From: Physella acuta
Taxonomy: Eukaryota > Mollusca > Gastropoda > Physidae
Length of the DNA stretch: 64,000 nt
Direction of reading: 5' to 3'
NCBI RefSeq assembly: GCF_028476545.1
Contig: NW_026733033.1
Coordinates: 166,501-230,500, forward strand
Under the pieces are notes generated by a model. It had not been told where the DNA came from, did not search any database, and saw nothing but the letters and a program-made list of their open reading frames with translations. Both the position numbers and the translations under genes were made by a program. Numbering within the stretch: the first letter of the stretch is position 1; each line of letters starts with the position of its first letter. Of the stretch, positions 44,576 to 56,284 are shown one piece after another.

Positions 44576-45039
44576 GGTTAGGGCTAAAATTATGGTTAGG
44601 CTCAGCTCAAATTTAAGTAACTTTGCCTCGCCCTGCCTGCTGACAAAAAAAATAAAATAAAAATAAAACAACTGAGCGCTTTGATTTACAATCATTTATT
44701 TCTGTCTATTACCAGTCGCCTCTATGCATCCACTACAATGAAAACAAAACAAAAACAATATCAATAAACAACAAACCTATTTTTATAATGGACAGCTGGT
44801 TCTAGAAACAATGCTACAAGCATCTACAAACAGGAATAACCATGTTGTAAGATAAGCCTCAATAAATAAAAAGTTTTAAAATTGGACCTTCGAAAAAGAC
44901 GACAGTCCACAAGGATATATTTAATAGTCCATAAAAGTAGGCTTAAGAAGTAAATATGACAAAACGTGTCTCAGTAATAAACAATAATCCAAACGGGAGG
45001 CCTCAAAAAAAATTTTTTTAGAAACTATTCAAATTGAAC

Positions 45040-45712
45040 CCTAGAATTTAAGTAACAATACAAAAAGGTGCCCCGAAATTTAAGTAACAATAAAAAAGAA
45101 TCTCTTAAATTTAAGAAACAATACAAATAGGAGCCCTAAAATTTGAGTGACAATACAAATACGCAATTTAAGTAACAATACAAATACGAGCCTAAAATCG
45201 AAGTAACAATACAAATACGTACCCTAAAATTTAAGTAACAACACATATACGTGCCCTAAAATTTAAGTAACAATACAAATACGTGCCCTACAATTTGAGT
45301 AACAATACAAATACGCAATTTAAGTAACAATACAAATACGAGCCTAAAATTTCAGTAACAATACAAATTCGTACCCTAAAATTTTAGTAACAACACAAAT
45401 ACGTGCCCTAAAATTTAAGCAACTATACAAATGCGTGCCCTAAAATTTTAGTAACAATACAAATACGCAATTTAAGTAACAATACAAATACTAGCCTAAA
45501 ATTTTAGTAACAACACAAATACGTGCCCTAAAATGTAAGTAACAACACAAATACGTACCCTAAAATTTAAGTAACAACACAAATACGTGCCCTACAATTT
45601 AAGTAACAATACAAATACGAGCCTAAAATTTAAGTAATAATACAAATACGTACCCTAAAATGTAAGTAACAATACAAATACGAGCCCTAAAATTTCAGTA
45701 ACAATATAAAAA
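45040..45712. repeat. About 32-bp minisatellite with higher-order structure
   Basis: About 21 units of AAGTAACAATACAAATACG plus TGCCCTAAAATTT. Variant units (ACGCAATTT, ACGAGCCTAAAAT, ACGTACCCTAAAAT) recur in the same order around 45170-45290, 45310-45420 and 45470-45600, showing multi-unit duplications. Confidence 0.92.
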
Positions 45713-46786
45713 AGGAGGCCTAATGTATACAAAAAAGACATGTAAAAATCTGCATCTATATATGCTCCTAAACACAGCCCACACTTCAACATTAGCGCAC
45801 TTGAAGCACGGATACCAGCGGCTGTTTATTTAAAAAATAAATTACAAGGACGATGGAGATGATGCTCTGGGGGGGCGGGCGAGGGTTTGGGGTACGCTGC
45901 CAGAAAAATCTTAGAATAACAAAATCTCCACAACATCCTGTCCACCCTCCCCCTTCCCCCATGCACACATAACTCCCATTGAAAGATAAGGACAAACAGG
46001 TCATCCTGACCTACAAGTTGTGTGCAGAAACTGTGTTTCAATGCTGGCCGGTACCGTGCGAGTTATCGGCCCTTGTGTAATGAAAAAAATCTACAGCAAA
46101 TGGCGAGGTTAACCTTTGCAGATAACCAAGAAGAAAGTACAAAGAGAAAAAAAAATATTTTATTCAAGTTTTTGAAAGAAAGATGAAAATTACTTTTCTT
46201 ATCCTGCGAATATGAATAATGAAAGCAATCCGTGGGCTTGAAATTTAAATTTAACATTCATCTAAATGGAAATCTAAAGCTATGAAATTTTTTTTAAAAA
46301 TGAAAGCTACGACCATGGCTCTTAGTTTAAACATTAGGCGACGTGTAGCGAATACGTGAAAGCCTGCAAATGAATGCAACAATATCCAAAAAGACGTATC
46401 CACCCCCCTCCCCCCCTGCATATATCAAAATAAGCGCGCCCCACCTATCGCGCAGTTGTGGTAAAGCGGCATGTCTGATTCCACGCAGGTCAGCCCCGCC
46501 CCCCCCCCCCCCCCCCCACCACCATCACCCCTCCTCGCGCCGCCACACACGCATGCATTTTAACCGCTACACACGTACAGGTATGCATGTAAAACGAGAA
46601 GACCTAACCACCAACTGACAAGAAGGTACCTCGTCTTCTATGACCCAATTATCGGATCATCAACCACTTATCTCCCCTTTCCCCCTGTTTTTTTTTCCTC
46701 CTTTCTTCTCTCCCCACGGTCTCACGAAGTTAAAACGAATAACAATAATATATATTTATTAAAAAAAAAAGTATCGTCCGTACAAA

Positions 46787-46880
46787 TACTACACAGAGAA
46801 ATATCGAGAATCGATACCGTCTCCGCATAGCCGGGGACTGATACTACACAGAGAAATATCGAGAATCGATACCGTCTCCA
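46787..46880. repeat. Two-copy tandem duplication of about 52 bases
   Basis: TACTACACAGAGAAATATCG then AGAATCGATACCGTCTCC and a CATAGCCGGGG end, repeated almost exactly. Confidence 0.85.
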
Positions 46881-47291
46881 CATAGCCGGGGTCTGCGGTC
46901 AAAAGAGCACAAAAGGGCAGACACAAATTCTCTGGCCCCGTTCCTGTATCGGCCTTTTTGACAAGACTCCGCGCGGCGGTTTCTGGTTAAGTACCACACA
47001 CACACGCACTCTTCGGCGGTGAGGTCAACGCGACCGCATGACGTCACTGTCAGGTAATCTGCTGTACTACCCCCCCCCCTTGCTATACTTCCATCATGCC
47101 GACCAGGGGGATGTAAGCTGTTACAGAAACAACACCACAAAAAAAAAAAAATCTGTTCCACCCTCGGTTTTTTTTTTGGGTCAGATCCGCGCCTCGACAC
47201 CGTGCTCGTTTGATATGCAGGACACAAGCGCTTGGCCAGATACAGCGGCTTTAGCCAGACCAAATGTCTTTTTGAGTACATATATATTTTT

Positions 47292-47632
47292 TTAAACCGT
47301 TAAAAACCACACACAAGCAAATGAAGAGTCTTGTGTGTAGGTGTGTGTGGGAAGGGGGGGGGAATATAACAGTATTAAAAACTAGGATTAATGAGCTTCT
47401 AGATCAGGCTATGCAATATCCTATCTTCTTCTTCGTTCTTAATTTTTAGTGCTGGAAAGGATCGAGCCTTATCTGCAAGAGGGTTCGAACTTTAGAAGAA
47501 CACTTTTTTTTTAACCGTTAAAAACCACAAATACAAGCAAATGAAGAGTCTTTGAGGGGGGGGGGGATACAACAGTGTTAAAAGCTAGGATTCATGAGCT
47601 TCTAAATTAATCGAGGCAATATCCTTCAACGG
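47292..47632. repeat. Direct duplication of about 125 bases interrupted by a SINE fragment
   Basis: Copies at about 47292-47422 and 47510-47632 share AACCGTTAAAAACCACA, CAAGCAAATGAAGAGTCTT, a G run and CTAGGATT-ATGAGCTTCTA. A family 2 SINE fragment (47424-47497) lies between them. Confidence 0.75.
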
Positions 47633-47667
47633 TCAGATACTGCCGTTTCAAGTTCGATTTCTTTCTG

Positions 47668-48372
47668 ATGGTACTGAAAATCTGGATTAGGATTAGAGTT
47701 AGGTTAAGAGCTGGGACAAGATGGCAGTCTGATTAAAGGGTCATTTGGATTAGGATTAGAGTTAGGTTAAGAGCTGGGACAAGATGGCAGTCTGATTAAA
47801 GGGTCATTTGGATTAGGATTAGCGTTAGGTTAAAGGCTAGGACAAGATGGCAGTCTGGTTAAAGGGTCATTTGGATTAGGATTAGCGTTAGGTTAAAGGC
47901 TGGGCTAAAGATGGCAGTCTGATTAAAGGGTCATTTGGATTAGGATTAGAGTTAGGTTAAAGGCTGGGCTAAAGAAGGCAGTCTGATTAAAGTGTCATTT
48001 GGATTAGGATTAGTTAGGTTAAAGGCTGGACTAAAGATGGCAGTCTGATTAAAGGGTCATTTGGATTAGGATTAGAGTTAGGTTAAAGGCTGGGCTAAAG
48101 ATGGCAGTCTGATTAAAGGGTCATTTGGATTAGGATTAGAGTTAGGTTAAAGGCTGGGCTAAAGATGGCAGTCTGATTAAAGGGTCATTTGGATTAGGAT
48201 TAGAGTTAGGTTAAAGGCTGGGCTAAAGATGGCAGTCTGATTAAAGGGTCATTTGGATTAGGATTAGAGTTAGGTTAAAGGCTGGGCTAAAGATGGCAGT
48301 CTGATTAAAGGGTCATTTGGATTAGAATTAGAGTTAGGTTAAAGGCTGGGCTAAAGATGGTTAAACGGTCAT
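47668..48372. repeat. 63-bp minisatellite, about 11 units
   Basis: Units contain GGATTAGGATTAGAGTTAGG, AAAGGCTGGGCTAAAGATGG and CAGTCTGATTAAAGGGTCAT. An early subtype (GAGCTGGGACAAGATGG) occupies the first units and a later one (AGGCTGGGCTAAAG) the rest, so the array has a visible growth polarity. Confidence 0.93.
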
Positions 48373-48597
48373 TTGGGTCAAGGGTTAGGAGAAAGACCCG
48401 AGATAGCAATACCAGCGGAATGTATACACTTCGCCAGTTTGGCGATCTTCTAAGCATTTCTATCCCAACATTTTTATGTTTACCACTTATTGTAACAGTT
48501 CGGCACATGAGATATACCATCGGTAACAAGAAGACTTTTTTTTTTAAAGATGCGTCAAAAATTTGGTTTTAACTAACTAACATGAGGCAAGTTGCGG

Positions 48598-48665
48598 GGA
48601 GACCTGATAGAGCATTTGGCAGATGAAGTAGAGTTCTCGTGTTTCTTTGGCTCCGCGATTATGAG
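48598..48665 (-). mobile_element. Possible SINE family 1 tail fragment
   Basis: GCAGATGAAGTAGAGTTCTC followed by a GTTTCTTTGGCTCCGC block resembles the 3' end of SINE family 1, minus orientation. Head and centre are missing. Confidence 0.5.
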
Positions 48666-48669
48666 GAAT

Positions 48670-49490
48670 AAGTCTAAACTATGAGGAATAAGTCTAAACT
48701 ATAAGGAAATGTGATTTATTTTACGTTTCCTTGTTAAGTTCACAACAGGAAAATGCGCGACTGAAAAATGCGCAAATATACTAATGCAATTTAATTTGGC
48801 CATACTTCGCGAAAAATGTTAAAGTATGCGTCATACGGCGGTGTTATTTGCAAATTACATACTAAATAAACCGATTCGCCGTGAATGTGGATTTGATAAG
48901 ACAGCGATACTTTTCGACAGATAAATTTTTTCGCAAAATCGTTGTACTAATTTTATGCAAATAACATGACCTTTATTTTTCAATTTATTTATTTTTTAAA
49001 ACAGGACAAGTATGCACCAAATTAAAAAAAAAAACATTGCAAGCAGATATGGTGTACAACGTATATGGATCCGTATTGCTAGATTATATACCAAAGAGGG
49101 ATTATATAAAATTGTGTGTTTACAAACAGAATAAACGGGTAATTTAAAAAGAAAATGTCTTTAAAAATATTAGGACTAAAGTCACCATATAATATAACCA
49201 TAATTTGAAAACAACCCCAATGTAGCTGGATAAAATCAAAACCACTGAATCAAACATTAATTTTGTTTCTTTTTAAAAAGTACGCAGATTAATTATCTCC
49301 CTTGATAAACGACCTTGATTATCGCCCTTCCACAGGGTTCAGTCTGAAAGTAGTATCACAGTCACCTAAATAAGTAACGCATAGCCCGACGTAGGCTGAC
49401 CTACCAACTCACATATGGCGCATTTAATTTCAGACAAAGCGACGTCTGCCTAACCAGCTAGAATGTACATTTTCTAAAGCATGTGTAGTG
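48670..49490. other. Unique-looking DNA, no gene seen
   Basis: AT-rich with scattered TCGCGAAAAATG-type words. A 24-base element, ATGAGGAATAAGTCTAAACT, occurs twice in tandem at 48660-48702. Nothing else is supported. Confidence 0.35.
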
Positions 49491-50045
49491 GGGGTGGGGG
49501 GGGGGGGGGGGGAGGTGAAGCAGGGTTAGTTGCTGAAACATAGTACATATTTTTTTTTACTGCTCCACGTTCAAATATAAGGAAAATCACTCGTTCTTGG
49601 GAATTTTTCACGTTATTCTTATTTAGTAAGAAAAAAAATTGCAATACTTTATTTCTTGATAACAATGCCATCATATTTCTATCGTTTTTTTTCTACATTT
49701 TTCGTTAGAATTGGCATTTCTATCTTTAAATACACGATTTATCTACTCCCGCATCTTTACTTTTTAAAATTGTTACTTTTCAACATTGATGTAACCAAGA
49801 CTGTTTTTTTCTTCTCCCAATTACACCACCTATTGTGTTAGGCTAAACGACACATCATTAATCATATAGCTGTAATTTACTATTGAAAAAACTAATTAGT
49901 TGAGCTTTACACAATCATTTTTATTAAAACTAAAATTAAATTACTGAAGCCAAATGTGCACGCTGGGTTAAGATACACTATTATATAGCCTAAAATAAAT
50001 ATACAACAAGGGCAATAGATTGTGTGTCCTATATAGGGTATGCAA

Positions 50046-50257
50046 CAGAGGCGTAGCGACCCCTCCCGGCGCCTGGGGACAAACTTTCAATATGGCACCC
50101 CCCCCCCCCTATGTTTTTTATGTTTATAATACAAAATTGCAGATAAAATGAGCTTTTAATTTTTTTTAAACCTATTTGGGCGCCCCTAGGGTCGGCGCCC
50201 GGGGACAAATGTGCCAACCAGCCACCCCCTCCCCCCACCCCCTTCGCTACGCCTCTG
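50046..50257. mobile_element. hAT-type MITE with perfect 8-bp target duplication
   Basis: Inverted ends CAGAGGCGTAGCGA at both termini and GTATGCAA on both sides (50038-50045 and 50258-50265). Length 212. The G/C-rich subterminal blocks (GGCGCCTGGGGACAAA and its partner) are inverted copies of each other. Confidence 0.95.
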
Positions 50258-50576
50258 GTATGCAAAAAGTATGCAGAATTTAAAAAAAAAAATTTAGAAA
50301 TGCAATTTTTTTTAAAAGCCTATAAATAAGACAATGCATAAAGAATAACAAAAAGTGAGCAAAAAACAAGATAAATCACTGATGGAAATAATTTTAATGT
50401 GATTTATGTTTCTGTTATTCTTCCTGGGTAATTATTTTAAAATTCTGGAGTGGAGTATTTTGTCTAGTTTAGAGCTTGTAAATTGTCTCTACAGTGGAGC
50501 AAGCAAATTTTCTCAAGCAAATTGTGTCTTGAGTGGAGATATTACAGTTTTATTTAGTATGAAGCTAGTGAGTTTT

Positions 50577-50792
50577 CAGTAGCGTAGCGAGGGGGGGGGG
50601 GGACATATGTCCCCGGGCGCCGACCTTAGGGGGCGCCAAAATGAGTTGGAAAAATAAATGGAAAGGTTAAGGGGGGTGCAAATCGAAAGTTTGAGGGGGG
50701 GGGGGGGGGGGTGCAAATCGAAATCTTGAGGGGGGGGGTGTGCAAATCAAAAAGTTTGTCCCCGGGCGCCGGGAAGGGTCGCTACGCCTGTG
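50577..50792. mobile_element. hAT-type MITE, related copy with expanded interior
   Basis: Ends CAGTAGCGTAGCGAG and, inverted, CACAGGCGTAGCGAC. The interior holds three units of GTGCAAATCGAAA separated by G runs. Flanking bases TGAGTTTT and TGTTTTTG match at only 5 of 8 positions, so the target duplication is decayed or the ends are mis-set. Confidence 0.8.
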
Positions 50793-51699
50793 TGTTTTTG
50801 CCTGGAATGGATCACTACCCAAATAATGTCCTTTAGCTTGCTGTGTATCCTACAATGTGAAGCTAGCCCTGGTCATAATTACCCCTGTGTTTTAGGAGTA
50901 CTATCGTTTGGATGACACGATCGATTTTCTTAAATTTGGGACAGGCTCAACTGGTACACATTGCGTTGTAAAATTATTTGCTTTGAAAAAAATGAAATAA
51001 TTTAAATTTAAATTCACAGCGGTGGTTAAGCTGAAAAAATAAAACCCGCTCCATCCCCTCCCCTTCCAAAACCTTTTACAGAAAATAAAAACCACATTTC
51101 TCACAGCGGGTCGTTTGGCCAACCACAGACAAAGACAAATGAACCTAAATCTTACGCAATGTCAAACGAACATTAAAACAACTGTACCGCCCCCTTCTTC
51201 TCCCCCTCCCTCCCCCCTTTATTTATTTTTTTTATTACACACACAACATAGATGAGATGTCGTTGCTGAAACTAGGTCACGCAGTGTGTATCCTCGCATG
51301 CTGGTTCGAGATTATAAGGACAATTCAACACGACGGTGTGTTGATATTTTTTTTTCTCTACTCTCGAAACCCATACGTCACCTCCCTTTTTTTCCCTTCA
51401 TCTTTTCTCTCCTTCTATCTCTTAGCTAGCTGTGTTGTTGTAGGCTGTCATTGGTTTCGGCTTGGCATGTTTGCTACACATGTGCTACAGATGGCTTTAG
51501 ATTTTCCAAGATGAGCACTAAAATAAAAGAGTCCCGGCTCTGTTTTTTGTTGAGAGTTGCACAATGCTCATCAGCCGCACTGTTTCTGAATGACGACATA
51601 TTTCGAACACACGTCTTAAAATGTGCTTGCGATGTGACGAAAGGCACGAACGAAACAATATATAAATTAAGTACGTTATGGGGAAGATGTACATTGTGG

Positions 51700-52175
51700 T
51701 AAAGATGTTAGGGGGGTAGGGGGAATTATAATGGTGAAGATGTTACGAAATACTAAGGTGAATTATGAAGGTTTGGTGAAATGTTAAGATAAAGATTTCG
51801 GACATAATTTATAATGGAGACGGTTTTAGGATAGGCTTTACCGATAGGAAGGTTATGAAATAGTAAGAGGAAGGTGCTAGTATAAATTATGGTGACGGTG
51901 TTTGGGTAAATTATGAAAGTGTTATGAATTATTAAAGCGAAGGTTTAGAATATATTAAGTTCATGGTGTTGATGTAGATTATGAAGGTGCTATGGATAAT
52001 TAAGTGAAGGCGTTAGAATACATTATGTTGATGAGTAGATTATGAAGGTGTTATAAAAATTTAAAATGAACGTGCTAGGATTTATGGTGATGGGGTTGGG
52101 ATACACTAAACTACAGTAAATGAAATGCTAAAATGAAGTATTAGGATATATTATAGTGATAATGTTAGGATAAGT
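51700..52175. repeat. Degenerate repeat of about 65-75 bases
   Basis: Recurring but diverged AATTATGAAGGTGTTATGAA, AATTAAAGTGAAGGTGTTAG and ATATATTATGGTGATGGTGT. Looks like an old tandem array; I count six or seven units. Confidence 0.65.
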
Positions 52176-52489
52176 TCATCACTTATGGCAAGATTATGTA
52201 TGTCTTATCCAGATAGTACCAGATTTTATTCCAATACTCGTACTCTATGACAAAGTACTCGACTACTGGCGAGATGGATCGATTCCTTAAGCAAGCATGG
52301 CCGGTATTGATAAATAATCCCAAAACATAAAGATCAAACTATCGCTTTCAGTTTATATCGATTGACTCAAATCTGGGTACAACACGAAATTGTGGGTACG
52401 GCTGATCAATGTGACAGTTTATCACTGTTAAAATGTCAATATAAAACAATCTGATTTTCAATGGCAAACCACGTGCTTTCACGACAACC

Positions 52490-52850
52490 ACTTTCACATA
52501 GTCCAACCACATGAATTTAGGACAACCACATTCACACACTCCAACCACAGGATGTAAGAACCACAACCCCACGCTTTTACAACCACATCCACAAACCCCA
52601 ACCACACGATGTAACAACCACAACCACACGATTTGACCACAACCACATTCACAAACCACAACCACATTCACACACTCCAACCACACGATGTAACAACCAC
52701 AACCACACGCTTTCACCACAACCACATTCACAAACCACAACCACACGACGTAACAAACACAACCACACGTTTTCACCACAACCACATTCGTAACCCCCAA
52801 CCACACGATGTAACAACCACAACCACAAACCCCAACCACAATACTCCACT
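52490..52850. repeat. Composite minisatellite, ACAACCACAACCACACG
   Basis: Units join ACACGATGTAACAACCACAA, CCACACGCTTTCACCACAAC and CACATTCACAAACCACAACC in varying order. The 173-codon minus-strand open frame over it (VCGCGCYIVWL-type repeats) is produced by the unit. Confidence 0.88.
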
Positions 52851-53324
52851 CCCTCCAGCATGAACGCAACCAGGCGTAACGACCTACAATACTGCCATTA
52901 GCCTTGACGCTCCGTTGCGTTGATGACCCTTATTCTTAACGCATCGGGTTAAACCCCCCCCCCCTACCTCTACCCACTCTCTCCAAATCCATCCCACACA
53001 CAGCCTTAAAGCCCACCCCACGCCCCCAGCCCACCTTCTGCGATGGGATTAGAGAACCAGCAAGACACAGCCAACAGAGCAAATGATACACTTCAAAAGA
53101 ACTGCATACGATTAGGCCAGCGACTTCTAATGCGCTGCATACGATTATGAAGATGGCAATTATCAATAGGCCCTACCTTATTTGCATAACGCAAAAATAA
53201 AAATAAAAACTCGCAATTATGGGTGTTAAATAAATTGTGCACTGCATTTAGGTTAAGGTATTTATCATATTACTTTCCGTATGTAGAGTTGAGAAATAAT
53301 ATGTATCTATTTAAGTTGTGCATT

Positions 53325-53680
53325 TCTCTCTATTAGTTGAATGTGAGTGCCTCGTACTACTTGTATTTGTCTTTCTGTTATTTGTATGTGTGTCTCTATT
53401 AGTGGTATGTGTTTCCATTTCGTTGAATGTGTTTGTCTAGAACTAGTCTGTGTCTCTTGTTTATTTGTATGTGTCTCTGTATTAGGTTATGTGTCTCTAT
53501 ATTAGCTGTATGTGTCTCTGTATTAGGTGTATGTGTCTCTGTATTAGGTGTATGTGTCTCTGTATTAGGTGTATGTCTCTGTATTAGCTGTATGTGTCTC
53601 TTTATTAATTATATGTGTCTCTATATTAGTAATATGTGTCTCTGTATTACTTGTATGTGCCTTTCTAATAGTTGTATGGA
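53325..53680. repeat. 21-bp minisatellite, TGTATGTGTCTCTGTATTAG
   Basis: About fifteen units, most regular at 53480-53600, drifting outward. The Cys-rich open frame across it is a by-product. Confidence 0.9.
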
Positions 53681-53689
53681 GGACTGATA

Positions 53690-54180
53690 TATTTAGACTA
53701 CCTCCCATCTCATTGGTCGCTATTCTGAGATGGGTCACGTGACCCTTGATGTGAGGTTAGAGTCATTCAATACGCGAGTTAATAACTGCAAATTTCAGCG
53801 TGGGCATGCATATTGGTGGAGAGGGGGTGGGCATGGGAAAAAAGAAACGGGATTTTTTTTTCACAGGAATAAAAATATAAAATATCAGGAGAAAAAAATG
53901 TCATAAAATTATAAAGCAATCTTGCTCTAATACCGCAGCATACATTTTAATATAAACATGAATATGTTTGATGATAGCTATAAAAAAAATGTTTCTTATC
54001 AAAATTAATGTTGCGTGGTTTTGATTTTCGGCCTTTCCGCAGTCAGCCTTGACCATGCACGTTTTGAATTACTGACGTTGCGTATGTGAGATGATATTAA
54101 AGAAGTAAATGTATGTAATCTTATATGTGGTTTGGAATATATAATTAGAAGGGTTTCAGGACAACGAAGGCAAGTTAATT
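53690..54180. other. Unique-looking DNA, no gene seen
   Basis: Nothing beyond a palindromic CTCCCATCTCA...TGAGATGGGT patch near 53701-53734. Confidence 0.4.
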
Positions 54181-54182
54181 TG

Positions 54183-54441
54183 GACGCGGTTGTTGAATGG
54201 TAGAGCACTCGACTGCTAGCCCAAAGGTCTCGAGTTCGAATCCCGGTACTAACCCGGCACTGAAGGACGTGCCTGAGTCCACCCAGCTCTAATGGGTACC
54301 TGACTTAGGTTAGGGAAGAAAGAGGCGGCTGGGTATAGTGCTCAACACACCATCCTATTAACCGCTGAGGACACAGAAACTTTCAAACTCTACTTTATCT
54401 GCCCTATGGATTGTTAGGTCTGAGAGGGGAAGTTTACTTTA
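54183..54441 (+). mobile_element. SINE family 1, full length
   Basis: Plus-strand copy with clear Pol III boxes: GTTGAATGGTAGAGCAC and GAGTTCGAATCCC. Middle GTCCACCCAGCTCTAATGGG and tail GGGGAAGTTTACTTT. Target duplication not evident. Confidence 0.9.
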
Positions 54442-54949
54442 CATATAGCATTTATAAAAAGCTTACAAAACAAAAGCAATACCACAAGATGCAATACGGC
54501 AAAAAACAACGTTACACAAGAATAAAAACACAACAAAACGCAAGACGACAAATGAACAATGCCACACATCGATTAAAATCACAATACAACAACCTGACAT
54601 AGACAAATTTACAAACACAAAAATACATTTTTTGTGACTTTTCACTATGAAATTACTTTAATGGTAGGCTGGGAAAAGAAAACGATGTCTGGCTGCAGAT
54701 GGTGCATTCAGTGCCAATCACGGCTGACTCTATCGATATAATCGAACAATGCAATTAGCGTTTTCTACAACCAACCTATAAAGGCTGTACCCGACCACAT
54801 ATCGATAAGTCAACATCCCTAGGGCTGAGGTTTACACAAGGAAGGAGACATTCTTATTATCAAATGTATCTGGTCAATATATCTCTGTGCATCTTTAACA
54901 TAGATTTAACGGTTTTTCACTTTATATTTTTTATGTTGCTCTGCCTACC

Positions 54950-55303
54950 AACACAGAAATAACACTACTTTATCTTCCTATGCCTACTACTTAGAGATGA
55001 ACACACTACTTTATCTTTCTCTGCCTACTACTAACAGAAATAACACTACTTAATCTTCCTCTGTCTACTACTAACAGAAATAACTACATTATCTTCCTCT
55101 TCCTACTACTAACAGAAACAACACTACTTTATCTTGCCCTGCCTACTAACAGAAACAACACTACTTTATCTTGCCCTGCCTACTAACAGAAACAACACTA
55201 CTTTATCTTGCCCTGCCTACTAACAGAAACAACACTACTTTATCTTGCCCTGCCTACTAACAGAAACAACACTACTTAATCTTCATCTGTCTACCCACAC
55301 AGA
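54950..55303. repeat. 37-bp minisatellite with acceptor-like units
   Basis: About nine units of ACTACTTTATCTTGCCCTGC then CTACTAACAGAAACAAC. Each unit combines a pyrimidine tract, a CTAAC branch-site-like element and CAG. The last unit ends CTGTCTACCCACACAG at 55303. Confidence 0.9.
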
Positions 55304-55440
55304 AATGTCGACATGCCTCAACATTCCCTTCACCCGTCACCTGAAACCATATCAGACGTGTCAGTCTACCCTGAACCCTGCCACAGAATACGACCAGCCG
55401 GGAGACTGTCGTTCATCCCAGCCCTCCCCTGTCTCATTAC
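55304..55440 (+). other. Possible exon following the acceptor-like array
   Basis: GC-richer unique sequence, open in the frame NIPFTRHLKPYQTCQ, directly after the acceptor-like end of the array and followed by a long C run. The product is not recognised and the call rests mainly on the array context. Confidence 0.15.
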
Positions 55441-55834
55441 AGACCCCCCCCTACCCCACCCCACCCCCCCCCCCCCCCCACACACACACACCAGAGATTA
55501 ATAAAGTTCGTGGCAACTTCTGACATAATGTACATGGTAATGAGCCGCTCAGCCCGGCAGGTACCCAGCAGTGGGTCGCCAACACCTGGACACGTGATAC
55601 ACCTGACGTATTGTTGCCCTGGTTATGGAACACGTCCACTGGTAATGATGAATGGGAGAACCGGGCGAGAATAAAATGTCTTGAATGTCAGAACCGGGCG
55701 AGACAGCGAATACATGTTTTGAAGAGAGGAAAAAAAAATGCCTTGGTGGGCTGAAGTGGAGAATGTTTTTTTTCACAACACGCGATATCTAGTATTTAAA
55801 AAAAAAAAAATTTAATACATGGGATTTGCTATCA

Positions 55835-56075
55835 AGGGGGGGGGGGGGGGTAATTCTCAGACAAATACAGGGCTGTATCTTGCTGACTTTTACATTGAGG
55901 GGGGAGGGGGCATTGATTCTCAGAAAAACAGGGATGTAGCTCGCAAAGATTTTTACATAAGGGAGGGGGAGGGGCAGATAATTTTCAAACACAAACAAGG
56001 GTGGAGTTTGCAATTATTATTCCAAGAGATTTAAAAAAAAAGGATGTAACTCTCTTAGACATTAATGAAGGAAGG
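55835..56075. repeat. About 66-bp G-rich tandem repeat, three units
   Basis: Units share GGGGG, ATTCTCAGACAAA-type, CAGGGATGTA and TTTTTACAT blocks. A fourth decayed unit may extend to about 56075. Confidence 0.75.
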
Positions 56076-56284
56076 TCGGTAACTCTGGGGAGAAAAGCTT
56101 TCAAACAGACGAGTAGCCCTCTCGTATATGGTCTAACAATGCTGATTAGCTCTACCCGACATGTATTGATTTCAATGCACGGTGTAACGACAAAATAGCC
56201 CTGTGTTTTTTTTTTCTTATTTTATTTTTTTGCACTTTAGGACCACTTTAGGACACAGGCTACTACGGATAAGTGTAGCCTACA

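Noticed and set aside
46844-47281. 145-codon minus-strand frame
   Set aside because: No domain, composition shifts along it, and it includes poly(A) and a two-copy tandem duplication; no splice support.
47668-48372. Interstitial telomere-like repeats (TTAGG words)
   Set aside because: Units are 63 bases of mixed sequence and TTAGGG never occurs in tandem.
52348-52869. 173-codon minus-strand frame rich in Cys, Gly and Val
   Set aside because: Produced by the ACAACCACAACCACACG array.
53427-53687. 86-codon frame with Cys-Val-Ser repeats
   Set aside because: By-product of the 21-bp array.
54183-54260. A tRNA gene
   Set aside because: It is the head of a SINE; no closed acceptor stem, and the same body follows in other copies.
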